This document shows, piece by piece, positions 13,530 through 22,309 of a stretch of 48,666 nucleotides of DNA. The stretch is from a virus. The notes below the pieces were generated by a model that saw only the letters and a program-made list of their open reading frames with translations, made no database searches and was not told the origin of the DNA. The stretch lies in the IMG/VR virus record IMGVR_UViG_3300031654_000005, positions 1-48,666 of that record. One strand, 5' to 3'. The translations under genes and the position numbers were made by a program. The first letter of the stretch is position 1. Every line of letters starts with the position of its first letter.

Positions 13530-14781
13530 AGTTGATATTTCTGATAAGGGACTTTTTAACGAAGTTTATATCCCCTATCTAAAAAACAAGATAAGAACAC
13601 AAATATATTACGGTGGGGCATCTGCTGGGAAATCGGTATTTATTTCTCAACGGTGCGTAACCGACATTTTAGAAGGTGATAGAAATTATCTCGTAATTAG
13701 AAACACAGCCAATACTCTGAGAACATCAATATATAATGAGATTAAAAAAGTTATCTCAAATTATAATCTTGAGAAGTTATTTAAAATTAATAAATCCGAG
13801 ATGACTATTACTTGTGTTAATGGATATCAAATTCTTTTTAGGGGACTGGATGATGCAGAAAAACTCAAATCGATAATCCCGGAGAAAGGGGTCATTACCG
13901 ATATTCTGATAGAAGAAGCAACCGAAACAAAAAGAGATGATGTTAAACAATTATATAAGAGATTAAGAGGTAAATCTAAAGTCTTAAAACGGTTAACATT
14001 ATGTTTCAATCCCATTTTCCGGACCCACTGGATATTCAAAGAATATTTTAAAAACTGGGTAGAAGGCGAAACCGAATATCATGATGACAGATTATCGATT
14101 CTAAAGACAACCTATAAAGACAACCTGAGATTCCTAGAACAAGACGATATTGATGAGCTGGAGAATGAGCAAGATCCTTATTACCGGGAAGTCTACACCT
14201 TGGGAAACTGGGGGATTTTAGGAGATTTAATCTTTACCAACTGGAAGATCGAAGATCTTTCGGGAATTAAAAATACCTTTGGTATCTACTATAACGGGCT
14301 TGATTTTGGATTTGCGAACGATCCTACCGCAGCAGGAAGACAGGCCATAAAGGGGAAGAAATTATATATACTGCAGGAATTATTATATGAACTCGGGTTA
14401 AATAATGATGTTATAGCAACGAGACTAAAACCGGATATTAATAAAGAATATATAAGGTGTGATTCATCTGAACCAAAATCAATAGCAGAATTAAGGACTT
14501 ATGGAATAGAAGCTTTGCCGGCCAAGAAAGGTCCGGGAAGTGTCAATTTTGGTATTCAATATATGAGACAATTCGAAATTATAATTGATAGAAAATGCCA
14601 GAATGCAATAAATGAATTTCAATTATATCAATGGAAAAAGAATAAAGACGGAATAAACATTAATGAACCGGTGGATAGAAATAATCATTTTATTGATCAG
14701 GTCCGTTATGCCCTTAACGACAGGATTTTCGAGAAGAAGGAAGAAAAACCTTATACTGCCCAGGAACTAGGAATATTTTAA
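13522..14781 (+). CDS. terL: Terminase large subunit
   Basis: A 419-residue packaging motor and nuclease. The ATPase domain has Walker A GGASAGKS (31-38), Walker B ILIEEATE (128-135) and the coupling segment around LCFNPIF (160-166). The RNase-H-like nuclease domain has D261 in GLDFGFANDP, D314 in RCDSSE and D392 in NHFIDQVRYAL as likely metal ligands. Length and motifs fit the PBSX/SPP1-like group, suggesting headful cleavage, which agrees with the permuted ends. It works with the small subunit upstream and the portal downstream. Confidence 0.95.
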   Translation: MIKVDISDKGLFNEVYIPYLKNKIRTQIYYGGASAGKSVFISQRCVTDILEGDRNYLVIRNTANTLRTSIYNEIKKVISNYNLEKLFKINKSEMTITCVNGYQILFRGLDDAEKLKSIIPEKGVITDILIEEATETKRDDVKQLYKRLRGKSKVLKRLTLCFNPIFRTHWIFKEYFKNWVEGETEYHDDRLSILKTTYKDNLRFLEQDDIDELENEQDPYYREVYTLGNWGILGDLIFTNWKIEDLSGIKNTFGIYYNGLDFGFANDPTAAGRQAIKGKKLYILQELLYELGLNNDVIATRLKPDINKEYIRCDSSEPKSIAELRTYGIEALPAKKGPGSVNFGIQYMRQFEIIIDRKCQNAINEFQLYQWKKNKDGININEPVDRNNHFIDQVRYALNDRIFEKKEEKPYTAQELGIF

Positions 14782-14803
14782 AAATAAAGGAAAGGAGAAT
14801 ATC

Positions 14804-16183
14804 ATGAAGATAGAAGATATCTTAAAAATGCATGGTAAGGATTTTAAGAAATTAACAGAACTATTATGTAAGGACCCAAAGGAAAGAGATCTTGAATTAT
14901 ATGAAAAACAATATACTGGTGATCATGAAATAAAAAACCGGCCCGATAAAATTATAGGCAAAGGTAAAACGTTAAAGAGAATTCCACAAGCGAAAGAAGT
15001 CATCCAATTTCAAAAGAAGATTGTCAATATGGCCGTATCTTTTTTATTCGGCGATCCAGTGAAATTAATATTAGGGAATAAAGAGGATAAATTCCAGGAG
15101 ACTTTTTCTCTAATAGATGATATCTGGAAAAAAGACAAATTAGATTATTTCAATAAGAAGTTGACGCGCAGGCTATTTGTGGAAACGAAAGTGGCCGAAC
15201 TTTGGTATACAATAATCGATAACGAAAATAATAAATATATTAAAGTGTCCCTGCTATGTAAGAAAAACGGCGATGATATCTATGCTCATTTTAATGAAAA
15301 CGGAGACATGGATGCCTTTACCCGCAGGTATAAACTTGAAGATATTGACGGTAAAAAATACGAGCATGTAGATATTTATACTGCGGATAAAGTTAGGAAA
15401 GGAACGAAAAAAGAATCTTGGGAAGTTGAAGAAAAAGATAATCTATTTAAAAAAATCCCGATAATTTATTACGATCAGGATGAGCCGGAATGGATGAGTG
15501 TTCAGACTGAAATTGACAGAATCGAAATGTTAATTTCTAAATTTGCCGATACAAACGATTATTTTGGAGCACCTATTATAAAACTAAAAGGAAAAATAAA
15601 AAACCCACCGGAAAAGGGGGAAATAGGCAAAACCTTGCAATTCGAAGGTGAGGCCGGGGCGGAAGGTAAAATAGAGTATGGAGATGCCTCATATTTAACC
15701 TGGGAACATGCACCGGAATCCGTAAAATTAGAATATGAGACTTTGAAAGATATCATATATTCTATAACTTCAACCCCCGATTTATCCTTTAATAACGTTA
15801 AAGGATTTGCGAAAACATCAGGAGAAGCCCTCAAATTCCTTTTCATGGATGCTATTCTAAAAGCGAAAGACAAAGAAGAACTATTCGGAGAATCATTGAC
15901 TAGGAGAATCAATTTATTAAAGGCAATATTATCTATAACAGATGTAAGAGAAGCAAAGAATTTACAGGAGCTAGATATATCAATTAAATTCGGGAATATT
16001 CTACCTCAGGATATGTCGGAACTTATAAAGGCATTATCAACAGCAAGAGCGGGCGATGCCATCATGAGCGAAAAGGAAGCAGTAAGACAAAATCCACTAG
16101 TAGAAGATTCAGAAGAAGATATCAAAAGACTAGAAGAAGAGCGGGGAAAATTATCAAAATTAGGGGAATCCTATGAAACATAA
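14804..16183 (+). CDS. Portal protein, SPP1 gp6-like
   Basis: A 459-residue protein of the SPP1 gp6-like portal family (PF05133), close to the usual length. The region around residue 325 (ITSTPDLSFNNVKGFAKTSG) followed by EALKFLFMDAILKAKDKEELFGE is the typical clip/stem area. The C-terminus is acidic and helical. Twelve copies would form the portal vertex through which terminase pumps DNA. AAAGGAGA precedes the ATG. Its end overlaps the sugar dehydrogenase gene by 11 bases. Confidence 0.92.
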   Translation: MKIEDILKMHGKDFKKLTELLCKDPKERDLELYEKQYTGDHEIKNRPDKIIGKGKTLKRIPQAKEVIQFQKKIVNMAVSFLFGDPVKLILGNKEDKFQETFSLIDDIWKKDKLDYFNKKLTRRLFVETKVAELWYTIIDNENNKYIKVSLLCKKNGDDIYAHFNENGDMDAFTRRYKLEDIDGKKYEHVDIYTADKVRKGTKKESWEVEEKDNLFKKIPIIYYDQDEPEWMSVQTEIDRIEMLISKFADTNDYFGAPIIKLKGKIKNPPEKGEIGKTLQFEGEAGAEGKIEYGDASYLTWEHAPESVKLEYETLKDIIYSITSTPDLSFNNVKGFAKTSGEALKFLFMDAILKAKDKEELFGESLTRRINLLKAILSITDVREAKNLQELDISIKFGNILPQDMSELIKALSTARAGDAIMSEKEAVRQNPLVEDSEEDIKRLEEERGKLSKLGESYET

Positions 16184-16973
16184 CAGAATAAATCTTGCTG
16201 TAGTGGGTTGTGGAGTTATCGGAAATAGTCTCATTGGTTTATTAGAAGATATGGGGCATATAGTTCAGCGATATGATCCACCTAAAGGTTACGGTTGTGA
16301 TATTTCCAGATGTAAAATTGTATTCGTTTGCGTACCTACTGAAGCTGATATGAAATTTGAAGATGTCAGAATGGCAGTAAACTATATAAACTCTAAAAAC
16401 AAAAAAGGAATAATCGCCATAAGGTCCACCATCATGCCAGGAATGACTGATGAATTTACAAAAAGATATAAAAGGGAATTTGTCTATCTGCCTGAATTCT
16501 TACGGGAACGGACAGCGTTCTTAGACGAAATCTGTCCTGATAAAATAATTGTAGGGACCAGGAAAAGAGAAGTATTCGAGATATTCAAAGGACTTTTCAA
16601 GCGTGCGGTAGATAATAAAAACAAAATAATAATGATGAAACCGGTAGAAGCAGAATTATTAAAGGTGGCCCTGAATAGTCTGTATACCGTAAAAGTAGTA
16701 TTCGGGAATGAGCTATACGATATATGCCAGAAATATGGGGCAGACTACTATAAATTATTACAGGCATTTAAGCTGGATAAATATATTAATGCAATGCATC
16801 TTGATCCATTATTCGATGGTTACAGGGGGGCAGGGGGTAAATGTTTAAGCAAGGATATAAAGTTTTTGATAAAAGCGGGAGTTGTAAAGGGTTACTTGCC
16901 TGAGATGATGGAGTTGGCTGATGAGGAGAATGAGAGTTTGTTGGATAAGGGGGTAATAGTTGGAAGTAAATAA
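16173..16973 (+). CDS. Nucleotide-sugar (UDP-glucose type) dehydrogenase, short form
   Basis: A 266-residue member of the UDP-glucose/GDP-mannose dehydrogenase family. The NAD-binding Rossmann motif is GCGVIG (12-17). RSTIMPGMTD and LPEFLRER follow, and the catalytic cysteine is C224 in GAGGKCLSKDI. Bacterial enzymes run to about 430 residues with a second Rossmann-like sugar-binding domain, and this one stops about 40 residues after the active site. It may use a partner, a small substrate or be inactive. It sits unexpectedly between portal and minor head genes and overlaps the next gene by 14 bases. It may supply uronic acids to the glycosyltransferases at 19449 or 28611. Confidence 0.78.
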   Translation: MKHNRINLAVVGCGVIGNSLIGLLEDMGHIVQRYDPPKGYGCDISRCKIVFVCVPTEADMKFEDVRMAVNYINSKNKKGIIAIRSTIMPGMTDEFTKRYKREFVYLPEFLRERTAFLDEICPDKIIVGTRKREVFEIFKGLFKRAVDNKNKIIMMKPVEAELLKVALNSLYTVKVVFGNELYDICQKYGADYYKLLQAFKLDKYINAMHLDPLFDGYRGAGGKCLSKDIKFLIKAGVVKGYLPEMMELADEENESLLDKGVIVGSK

Positions 16974-17613
16974 AATCTATAATGAAGATTGTTTAAATAC
17001 AATGGCAAAGATGCCTGATAATTATGTTGATGTCATCTTTACTTCACCCCCTTATAATAGAAAAAGAAATGATAAATATTTATTTTATAATGATATTATC
17101 AAAGATTATTATTCATTCCTAAAAACATTTATCATTGAAGCAATAAGAGTTACGAAAGGTAATGTTTTTATTAATTTACAAAAAAATTATTATAATAAAA
17201 AAGATGTTTTCCGCTTAATAGGTGATTTTTATAATGAGATATTTGAGATATTTATTTGGGAAAAATCGAATCCAATGCCTGCAAAAGGTTTTAATATAAC
17301 AAATGCTTATGAATTTATTATTTGTTTCGGTGATAAATTGAAATCCAATAATACATATACAAAGAATCATTTAACAACTTCGGTTGCAAAAATGAGCAAA
17401 GAACATAAGGCAATCATGCATGATTATGTAGCTAAGTTTTTTATTATGAATTTTACTAATGAACATAATATTATTTACGACCCTTTTATAGGTATTGGCA
17501 CAACTGCAAAAATAGCAATTAATAATAATCGTAATTATATCGGCAGCGAAATATCAAAAGAATATTATAAGATAGTCAAGAAGGTATTAAATGACCATAG
17601 AAGACCAATTTGA
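16960..17613 (+). CDS. DNA methyltransferase, N4-cytosine/N6-adenine (beta-type order)
   Basis: A 217-residue protein with the catalytic TSPPY motif (28-32) before the SAM-binding motif DPFIGIGTT (174-182), the order of beta-class amino-methyltransferases. The TTG start at 16960 is supported by AAGGGGGT 7 bases upstream. It has little room for a target-recognition domain, so a short recognition site is likely. It is the second DNA methylase of the genome and lies inside the head module, overlapping the minor head gene by 23 bases. It probably protects phage DNA from host restriction. Confidence 0.85.
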   Translation: MEVNKIYNEDCLNTMAKMPDNYVDVIFTSPPYNRKRNDKYLFYNDIIKDYYSFLKTFIIEAIRVTKGNVFINLQKNYYNKKDVFRLIGDFYNEIFEIFIWEKSNPMPAKGFNITNAYEFIICFGDKLKSNNTYTKNHLTTSVAKMSKEHKAIMHDYVAKFFIMNFTNEHNIIYDPFIGIGTTAKIAINNNRNYIGSEISKEYYKIVKKVLNDHRRPI

Positions 17614-18655
17614 AGCTAAGTCTATTCAAAATATAATCAAATACAACCGCAAAATCGAGGCGGCACTTAATCAGGCGTCCCGTGACCTTGCTAAACGAAT
17701 CAGCATCTTCGAGCTAAAGAACCCGACAGCAGTATATCAAGGCTCGTTTTATGTAAGAAACAGAGGGCTGGAAAAGCAGGTAAATATAATCTTAGGCAAG
17801 CTCAACAAGGATATCGAGGCTTATATCGGAAATGGCGTTGTGTCTAACTGGGATATGGCTAATCTAAAAAATAATAAGCTGGTGGGTAAGTGGGCTGATG
17901 GAATAAAGTTGACCAAAAACGGCATACCGGCCTCGTTTAACCAATTAAATATAGGAGCAATGGAGGCTTTTTTGGCTCGAACCGCAGCGGGAATGACTAT
18001 TAGCGAAAGAGTCTGGAATTTGACGGCGGGAGCTAAGGATCAAGTTGAACTTTATTTATCAAGTGGGATATCTACTGGGAAAAGTGCGGCAGGTATTGCG
18101 AGGGATATAAAGCAGTATTTGAATGAACCGAATAAGCTATTTAGGCGGGTGAGGCAAGAGGGGAAGCTGGTGCTATCTAAAGCCGCAAGGGGTTACAGAC
18201 CGGGAGCGGGCGTTTATCGAAGCTCATATAAGAATGCTCTTAGGTTAACAAGGAATGAAGTGAACGTTGCTTATAGATTAAGCGACTACACAAGAAGGCA
18301 ACAGCTTGATTTTGTTACTGGAATTGAGGTTCACCTATCGGCGAGTCATCCCCGGCTTGATATGTGCGATGATTTGGTTGGCAAATACCCGAAAGGATTT
18401 GTCTTTATGACTTGGCACGTAGGCTGTTTATGCTATACAACGTCGATTATGCTTAACAAAAAGGACTCGCTTAACTTTATGAAGACTGGCAAGATAGCGA
18501 AATCAAATTATATTACAAAGATACCTAAAAAAGCAACAAATTGGATCAAAACAAATGCTTCCAAAATTGCCAAATATAAGAATAAACCATATTGGATAAA
18601 TGATAATTTTGATAAAGATTTTAATTTGAAAGAAGAAATAATCGAGGTGAAATAA
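17591..18655 (+). CDS. Minor head / head morphogenesis protein (SPP1 gp7 / Mu F-like)
   Basis: A 354-residue protein. The C-terminal half contains ALRLTRNEVNVAYRLSD, GIEVHLSASHPRLDMCDDL and the Cys/His-rich MTWHVGCLCYTTSIML, the hallmark of the phage head morphogenesis family. The N-terminal half is helical. It is a low-copy capsid protein bound near the portal and probably ejected with or helping DNA exit. Base composition looks less AT-rich than the methyltransferase before it, suggesting the methylase is the newer arrival. Confidence 0.85.
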   Translation: MTIEDQFEAKSIQNIIKYNRKIEAALNQASRDLAKRISIFELKNPTAVYQGSFYVRNRGLEKQVNIILGKLNKDIEAYIGNGVVSNWDMANLKNNKLVGKWADGIKLTKNGIPASFNQLNIGAMEAFLARTAAGMTISERVWNLTAGAKDQVELYLSSGISTGKSAAGIARDIKQYLNEPNKLFRRVRQEGKLVLSKAARGYRPGAGVYRSSYKNALRLTRNEVNVAYRLSDYTRRQQLDFVTGIEVHLSASHPRLDMCDDLVGKYPKGFVFMTWHVGCLCYTTSIMLNKKDSLNFMKTGKIAKSNYITKIPKKATNWIKTNASKIAKYKNKPYWINDNFDKDFNLKEEIIEVK

Positions 18656-18656
18656 T

Positions 18657-18833
18657 ATGCCATTAGTGAGATGTAGAAAAGATAATAAACCGGGCTGGAA
18701 ATACGGAAGAGATAATAAATCTTGTTTTACTTATACTGCTGGCAATGAAAAATCCGAAGCGGCAGCAAAATTAAAAGCCATTAAGCAAGGGATTGAAATT
18801 AGCAGGGAATCAGGAGAAAAGTTTGAACCGTAA
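18657..18833 (+). CDS. Small conserved head-region protein (58 aa)
   Basis: A 58-residue protein starting PLVRCRKDNKPGWKYG, then CFTYTAGNEKSEAAAKLKAIKQG. This pattern is familiar from short phage proteins lying next to head morphogenesis genes, with unknown function. ATCGAGGTGAA precedes the ATG. It overlaps the metallopeptidase-like gene by 11 bases. Confidence 0.7.
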   Translation: MPLVRCRKDNKPGWKYGRDNKSCFTYTAGNEKSEAAAKLKAIKQGIEISRESGEKFEP

Positions 18834-19158
18834 AAATAAGAAATTTAAAAAGATTAGAATTATATCGAGCAATTATAAGATTACCTACCACAAAGAATTA
18901 AACGATGAGAAGGGCAATTTAGATGGTAGAATATCTGAAACTTGGAAAGAAATCTTAGTACGTAATAGTATGCCTTATCAAAGGACTTTGCAAGTAATTA
19001 TGCACGAATCTATGCACGGAATAAAATTTGAAATGTGTCTTAATGGTAGTGAAGAAAATATAAATATATTAATTACTACTGGCGTTACCTGCTTTATTCG
19101 GGATAACCCGGAATTTATTATAGAATATATAAGGGTATTAAATGGAAAAGTTGAATAA
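18823..19158 (+). CDS. Zincin-like metallopeptidase-fold phage protein
   Basis: A 111-residue protein, taking TTG 18823 because CAGGAGA lies 7 bases upstream; a longer start at 18793 would bury itself in the preceding gene. HESMH (61-65) in QVIMHESMHGI is a zinc-protease HExxH motif, preceded by a short N-terminal beta sheet and a helix, like small phage relatives of ImmA/IrrE. It may process a head protein, cleave a repressor or be a structural remnant. The third zinc ligand is not certain. Confidence 0.65.
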   Translation: MNRKNKKFKKIRIISSNYKITYHKELNDEKGNLDGRISETWKEILVRNSMPYQRTLQVIMHESMHGIKFEMCLNGSEENINILITTGVTCFIRDNPEFIIEYIRVLNGKVE

Positions 19159-19166
19159 AGTGGTGT

Positions 19167-19206
19167 AGGCGGTGCGGATATGTAGGGAAAAGAGAAGAGT
19201 TTTTTA
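19167..19206 (+). pseudogene. Relic of the zinc-ribbon gene (40-bp duplication)
   Basis: Bases 19167-19206 match 10677-10716 at 37 of 40 positions, the part of the 10596 gene that encodes RRCGYVGKREEFF. No start or intact frame remains here. It marks a rearrangement between the metallopeptidase-like gene and the following small gene, whose ribosome site (AAGGAGG, 19206-19212) touches its end. Confidence 0.7.
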
Positions 19207-19246
19207 AGGAGGATAAATAAGTAGACCATATTTTGAAACTCAAGTA

Positions 19247-19399
19247 GTGAAAGAAGAAGTAAAAAAAGCAAATAAATGGTTTGATAATATTAACAGCAAT
19301 GCACTTTATTCTGAATTATGGAGAATATTATCCGTTGAAGCAAGATTAGAATTATATGAGGAATATAAAAAGTTGGTAGAGCCCAAAAGAAGGGTATAA
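19247..19399 (+). CDS. Small protein with uncertain start (50 aa or 60 aa)
   Basis: From GTG 19247 the frame encodes 50 residues with a helical, acidic/basic pattern (ALYSELWRILSVEARLELY). The same frame is open upstream to ATA 19217 and reads SRPYFETQVV, which looks like genuine protein. The only good ribosome site, AAGGAGG at 19206-19212, suits 19217 and not 19247. Either ATA is used as a rare start or an original ATG was lost. Function unknown. Confidence 0.45.
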   Translation: MKEEVKKANKWFDNINSNALYSELWRILSVEARLELYEEYKKLVEPKRRV

Positions 19400-19448
19400 A
19401 AAACAAATCTTGATAATCAGAATTACTATTTTAGAGAAGGAGGATTAA

Positions 19449-20378
19449 ATGAAAAAGATAGGTTTTATATGCCTGGCAGGACTTGACCAATTTATGGACC
19501 CGATAATCGAAGGACTGTCAGCTAATTACATTGTCAGAAAATTTATAATTAGGGCCCAACAAGAAATTTATAGCGCGATTGAATGGGCTGATATTGTCTG
19601 GTTGGAATGGTGTAATCAATCGGCCATTATAGGGACGAATTACGAGGGGATCAAGGGCAAAAAAGTTATAATCAGACTCCACAGTTACGAAGTGTTTATG
19701 GATTTTACTAAACGAATTAATTGGCCCGTGGTAGATAGATTAATCTTTGTAGCTCCACATATCAGGGGGATTTTAAGGGAATTTATCCCGGATATTGAGA
19801 ATAAAGTAAAAACAGAAGTGGTTTATAATGGTTTAAATATAAATAGAATCAAATCATTAAATCCAGACTCGGGATATAATATTGCTGTTGTGGCATCAAT
19901 AAATTATAAAAAAAATCCGCCAATGGTATTACAAATAATGAGTAAACTTGTCGATATTGATAAAAGATATATACTCCTTTGGGCAGGTGCATTTCAAGAT
20001 TCTCGTTATGAGATATATCTCGATTATATGATTAAGGAAATGAAGCTTGAAAATAATATTAAATTCTATGGTTACATAGAAGAAATGGATGAATTTTGGA
20101 AAGGTAAAAATTATCTTTTAAGTGCGTCAATTCATGAAGGACATCCTTATAATGTTATGGAAGCTATGATTCGTGGAATAAAACCCGTGATTCATAATTT
20201 TTATGGAGCGAAAGAATTATATTCACCAGATTTACTCTTTAATACAATTAACGAAGCAGTTGGTAAAATCACCGAAAACTGTTATAATATAAGGGGATAT
20301 AGAGACTGGGTGATTAAAAAGAATTGGACTTTAAAGAATCAATTAGCTCAAATAGAACAAATACTTGAAGGGTTATAA
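19449..20378 (+). CDS. Glycosyltransferase, GT-B fold (GT4-like)
   Basis: A 309-residue protein with two Rossmann-like halves. The C-terminal donor-binding half carries the E-x7-E motif of retaining GT4 enzymes at E230 and E238 in IHEGHPYNVMEAM, followed by GIKPVIHNFYGAKELY. The N-terminal acceptor half is short. It has a strong GGAGGA ribosome site. It heads a three-gene run with an endonuclease and a SAM methyltransferase, inserted between head genes. It may decorate virion proteins, DNA or host glycans. The acceptor is unknown. Confidence 0.82.
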   Translation: MKKIGFICLAGLDQFMDPIIEGLSANYIVRKFIIRAQQEIYSAIEWADIVWLEWCNQSAIIGTNYEGIKGKKVIIRLHSYEVFMDFTKRINWPVVDRLIFVAPHIRGILREFIPDIENKVKTEVVYNGLNINRIKSLNPDSGYNIAVVASINYKKNPPMVLQIMSKLVDIDKRYILLWAGAFQDSRYEIYLDYMIKEMKLENNIKFYGYIEEMDEFWKGKNYLLSASIHEGHPYNVMEAMIRGIKPVIHNFYGAKELYSPDLLFNTINEAVGKITENCYNIRGYRDWVIKKNWTLKNQLAQIEQILEGL

Positions 20379-21151
20379 TGTTAAGATTATATCATAATAA
20401 AAATTGGTTAGAAAATAAATATATAAAAGAGAAATTATCCATGTATCAAATTGCCGAAATATGTAATGTAGAATATTACATTATAAATAATTGGATACAT
20501 AGGTTAAACATTCCAGTCCGTTCTGTAAGTGAGGGAACGCATTTAGCTTTAGCTAATCATTGTAATTTATCCGAAAAAGCTATCGAATGGATAAATGGAG
20601 AACTTTTAGGTGATGGTTGTATTGCTTGCAGACATCCTTATTCAGCAAGGATTATATATACTTCTCAATATTTAGAATATTGCCAATATATTAAGAATGC
20701 TTTAGAATCTTTCGGGATAGAAGGAGGAAAAATAAGAAAAAGATATAATAAAAAAAATAATTGTTGTAGTTATAATTATTTTTCATATGAATATGAAGAA
20801 CTTTTACCTATTAAAAAACAATGGTATCCTAATGGTAAAAAAATAGTGCCTAAAAATATTAAATTAACCCCGTTAACATTAAGACAATGGTATATAGGGG
20901 ACGGACATTTAGCATATCTTCGAAAGGGGAATCCTATGATAGTATTAGCTACCAATGGTTTTTTAGCTAAAGATGTGGAATGGCTAACAGAACAATTAAA
21001 TAAGATTAACTTTAAAGCAACGATAAGACATAGTAACAATAATATCGGAATATCAACATATTCAACGAAGGGATTCTTAGATTATATTGGACGACCAGAA
21101 GTAAAATGTTATCAATATAAATGGGATTATGAAAAGTGGGTAACTAAATGA
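20378..21151 (+). CDS. LAGLIDADG homing endonuclease with N-terminal HTH
   Basis: A 257-residue protein. Residues 8-50 are the same HTH module as in the PD-(D/E)XK protein at 9212 (EKLSMYQIAEICNV, then IINNWIHRLNI). The nuclease part has two LAGLIDADG helices, WINGELLGDG (71-80) and LRQWYIGDGH (168-177), each ending in the catalytic-type aspartate, so it can act as a monomer. It overlaps the glycosyltransferase stop by one base and the methyltransferase by ATGA, so the endonuclease is inserted neatly between two sugar/methyl genes. Confidence 0.85.
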   Translation: MLRLYHNKNWLENKYIKEKLSMYQIAEICNVEYYIINNWIHRLNIPVRSVSEGTHLALANHCNLSEKAIEWINGELLGDGCIACRHPYSARIIYTSQYLEYCQYIKNALESFGIEGGKIRKRYNKKNNCCSYNYFSYEYEELLPIKKQWYPNGKKIVPKNIKLTPLTLRQWYIGDGHLAYLRKGNPMIVLATNGFLAKDVEWLTEQLNKINFKATIRHSNNNIGISTYSTKGFLDYIGRPEVKCYQYKWDYEKWVTK

Positions 21152-21822
21152 ACTCAAAACCCACTACAAAAGAAGTAAAGACTTACTACGATAATTTCCT
21201 CGGCCATCTTAGATATGATCATACCCGGGAGAATCCAAGACATATCAAAGTAAAGAGGGATTTAAAGGGCATAATCAAAGAAGAGATGAATGTTTTAGAT
21301 TTGGGTTGTGGCACGGGAATAACTACGAAATATATAGCTGGATTAGGAGCAAAGGTAATTGGGATTGACATATCCCCTAAATTAATTCAATTCGCAAGGA
21401 AAAATTCTGATCATCAAAATATCGAATATCGAATAGAGGATATAACAAATTTTAGCCTTGATAAAAAAGATTTTGATGTAATATGTCTAGTTGATATAAT
21501 GGAGCATATCCCAAGAGAGAAAATCCCGTATTTAATAGATAATATAGAGAGGCATTCTAATGACAATACAATTATCTATCTTAATATTCCTGATGCCAGA
21601 TTGCAGTCCTGGAAGAAAGAAAAATGTCCAAAGAGGCTTCAAATTATAGATGAAGCATATTCTATGATCGAAATCCTGAATTGGTTTAAATCAATTAATT
21701 TTGAGGCGATTAAGAACGAAATATATGGGATAGATCTACCAACCCAATATGTGAGTTATATTTTTGTGAGGAAAGATATAATTTCTTATAATTATAATAA
21801 ATATTTAACGATAATTGGATAA
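21148..21822 (+). CDS. Class I SAM-dependent methyltransferase (UbiG-like)
   Basis: A 224-residue protein with SAM motif I LDLGCGTG (50-57), an acidic ribose-binding end (GIDISPKLI) and the DVICLVDIMEHIP segment typical of UbiG/COG2227 enzymes that methylate small molecules, sugars or lipids. It lacks an S/TPPY or DPPW motif, so it is not a DNA amino-methylase. Being next to a glycosyltransferase suggests it methylates the transferred sugar. Confidence 0.75.
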   Translation: MNSKPTTKEVKTYYDNFLGHLRYDHTRENPRHIKVKRDLKGIIKEEMNVLDLGCGTGITTKYIAGLGAKVIGIDISPKLIQFARKNSDHQNIEYRIEDITNFSLDKKDFDVICLVDIMEHIPREKIPYLIDNIERHSNDNTIIYLNIPDARLQSWKKEKCPKRLQIIDEAYSMIEILNWFKSINFEAIKNEIYGIDLPTQYVSYIFVRKDIISYNYNKYLTIIG

Positions 21823-21946
21823 TAGGCTACCAATAGCCTTAATAAAGTAAAGATGCATGGAGAGAGGCATTCCACGTTTGAATTTAGGGTATTCTGGAGG
21901 ATTTTAACCGATTTTATTTAAAATAAAAATTAAGGAGGCGAATCAG

Positions 21947-22228
21947 ATGCCATACCCGAATGAACATAGCTGCAGAATAAAGAGTCCCGGTTTATTTCAG
22001 AAAGATAGTTTTAAAAGAATCGAATCGGGGAAATTATCTATCATTATCGGAAGATTGAAGGGAAAGACCACGACTACAACCCAGGCTTTTCGTTATCCGA
22101 TAGATGCCTATACAGAACTGGCGGCAAGAACGCATTGCAAGGAAAATAAGGGAACTTTTGAAGCAGCGACTAAGGAGAAAGTAAAAGAAGCAGCAGAAAG
22201 ATTAAAAAAGGCAATATCAAAGAAGTAA
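21947..22228 (+). CDS. Conserved head-module protein, unknown (93 aa)
   Basis: A 93-residue protein opening PYPNEHSCRIKSPGLFQKDSF, then KLSIIIGRLKGKTTTTTQAFRYP. This combination recurs in uncharacterised proteins or domains next to head genes of many phages and prophages. A strong AAGGAGGCG site precedes it. It is the last gene before promoter and attenuator B. Confidence 0.7.
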   Translation: MPYPNEHSCRIKSPGLFQKDSFKRIESGKLSIIIGRLKGKTTTTTQAFRYPIDAYTELAARTHCKENKGTFEAATKEKVKEAAERLKKAISKK

Positions 22229-22255
22229 AAGGGGATAGGATTATTTTATTTTAAC

Positions 22256-22284
22256 TTGCAAAAGATAAAAAAATGTTGTAATAT
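22256..22284 (+). promoter_or_regulatory. Promoter of the head-tail operon
   Basis: TTGCAA (22256-22261) and TAATAT (22279-22284) are 17 bases apart. A transcript starting near 22291 would carry the double AGAGCTCCA element as its leader. Confidence 0.55.
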
Positions 22285-22309
22285 GAATAAAAGAAAAAAA
22301 TAAGTAAAT

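Noticed and set aside
21824-21839. Small hairpin AGGCTA/TAGCCT after the SAM methyltransferase
   Set aside because: Six base pairs with no T-run do not support a terminator.
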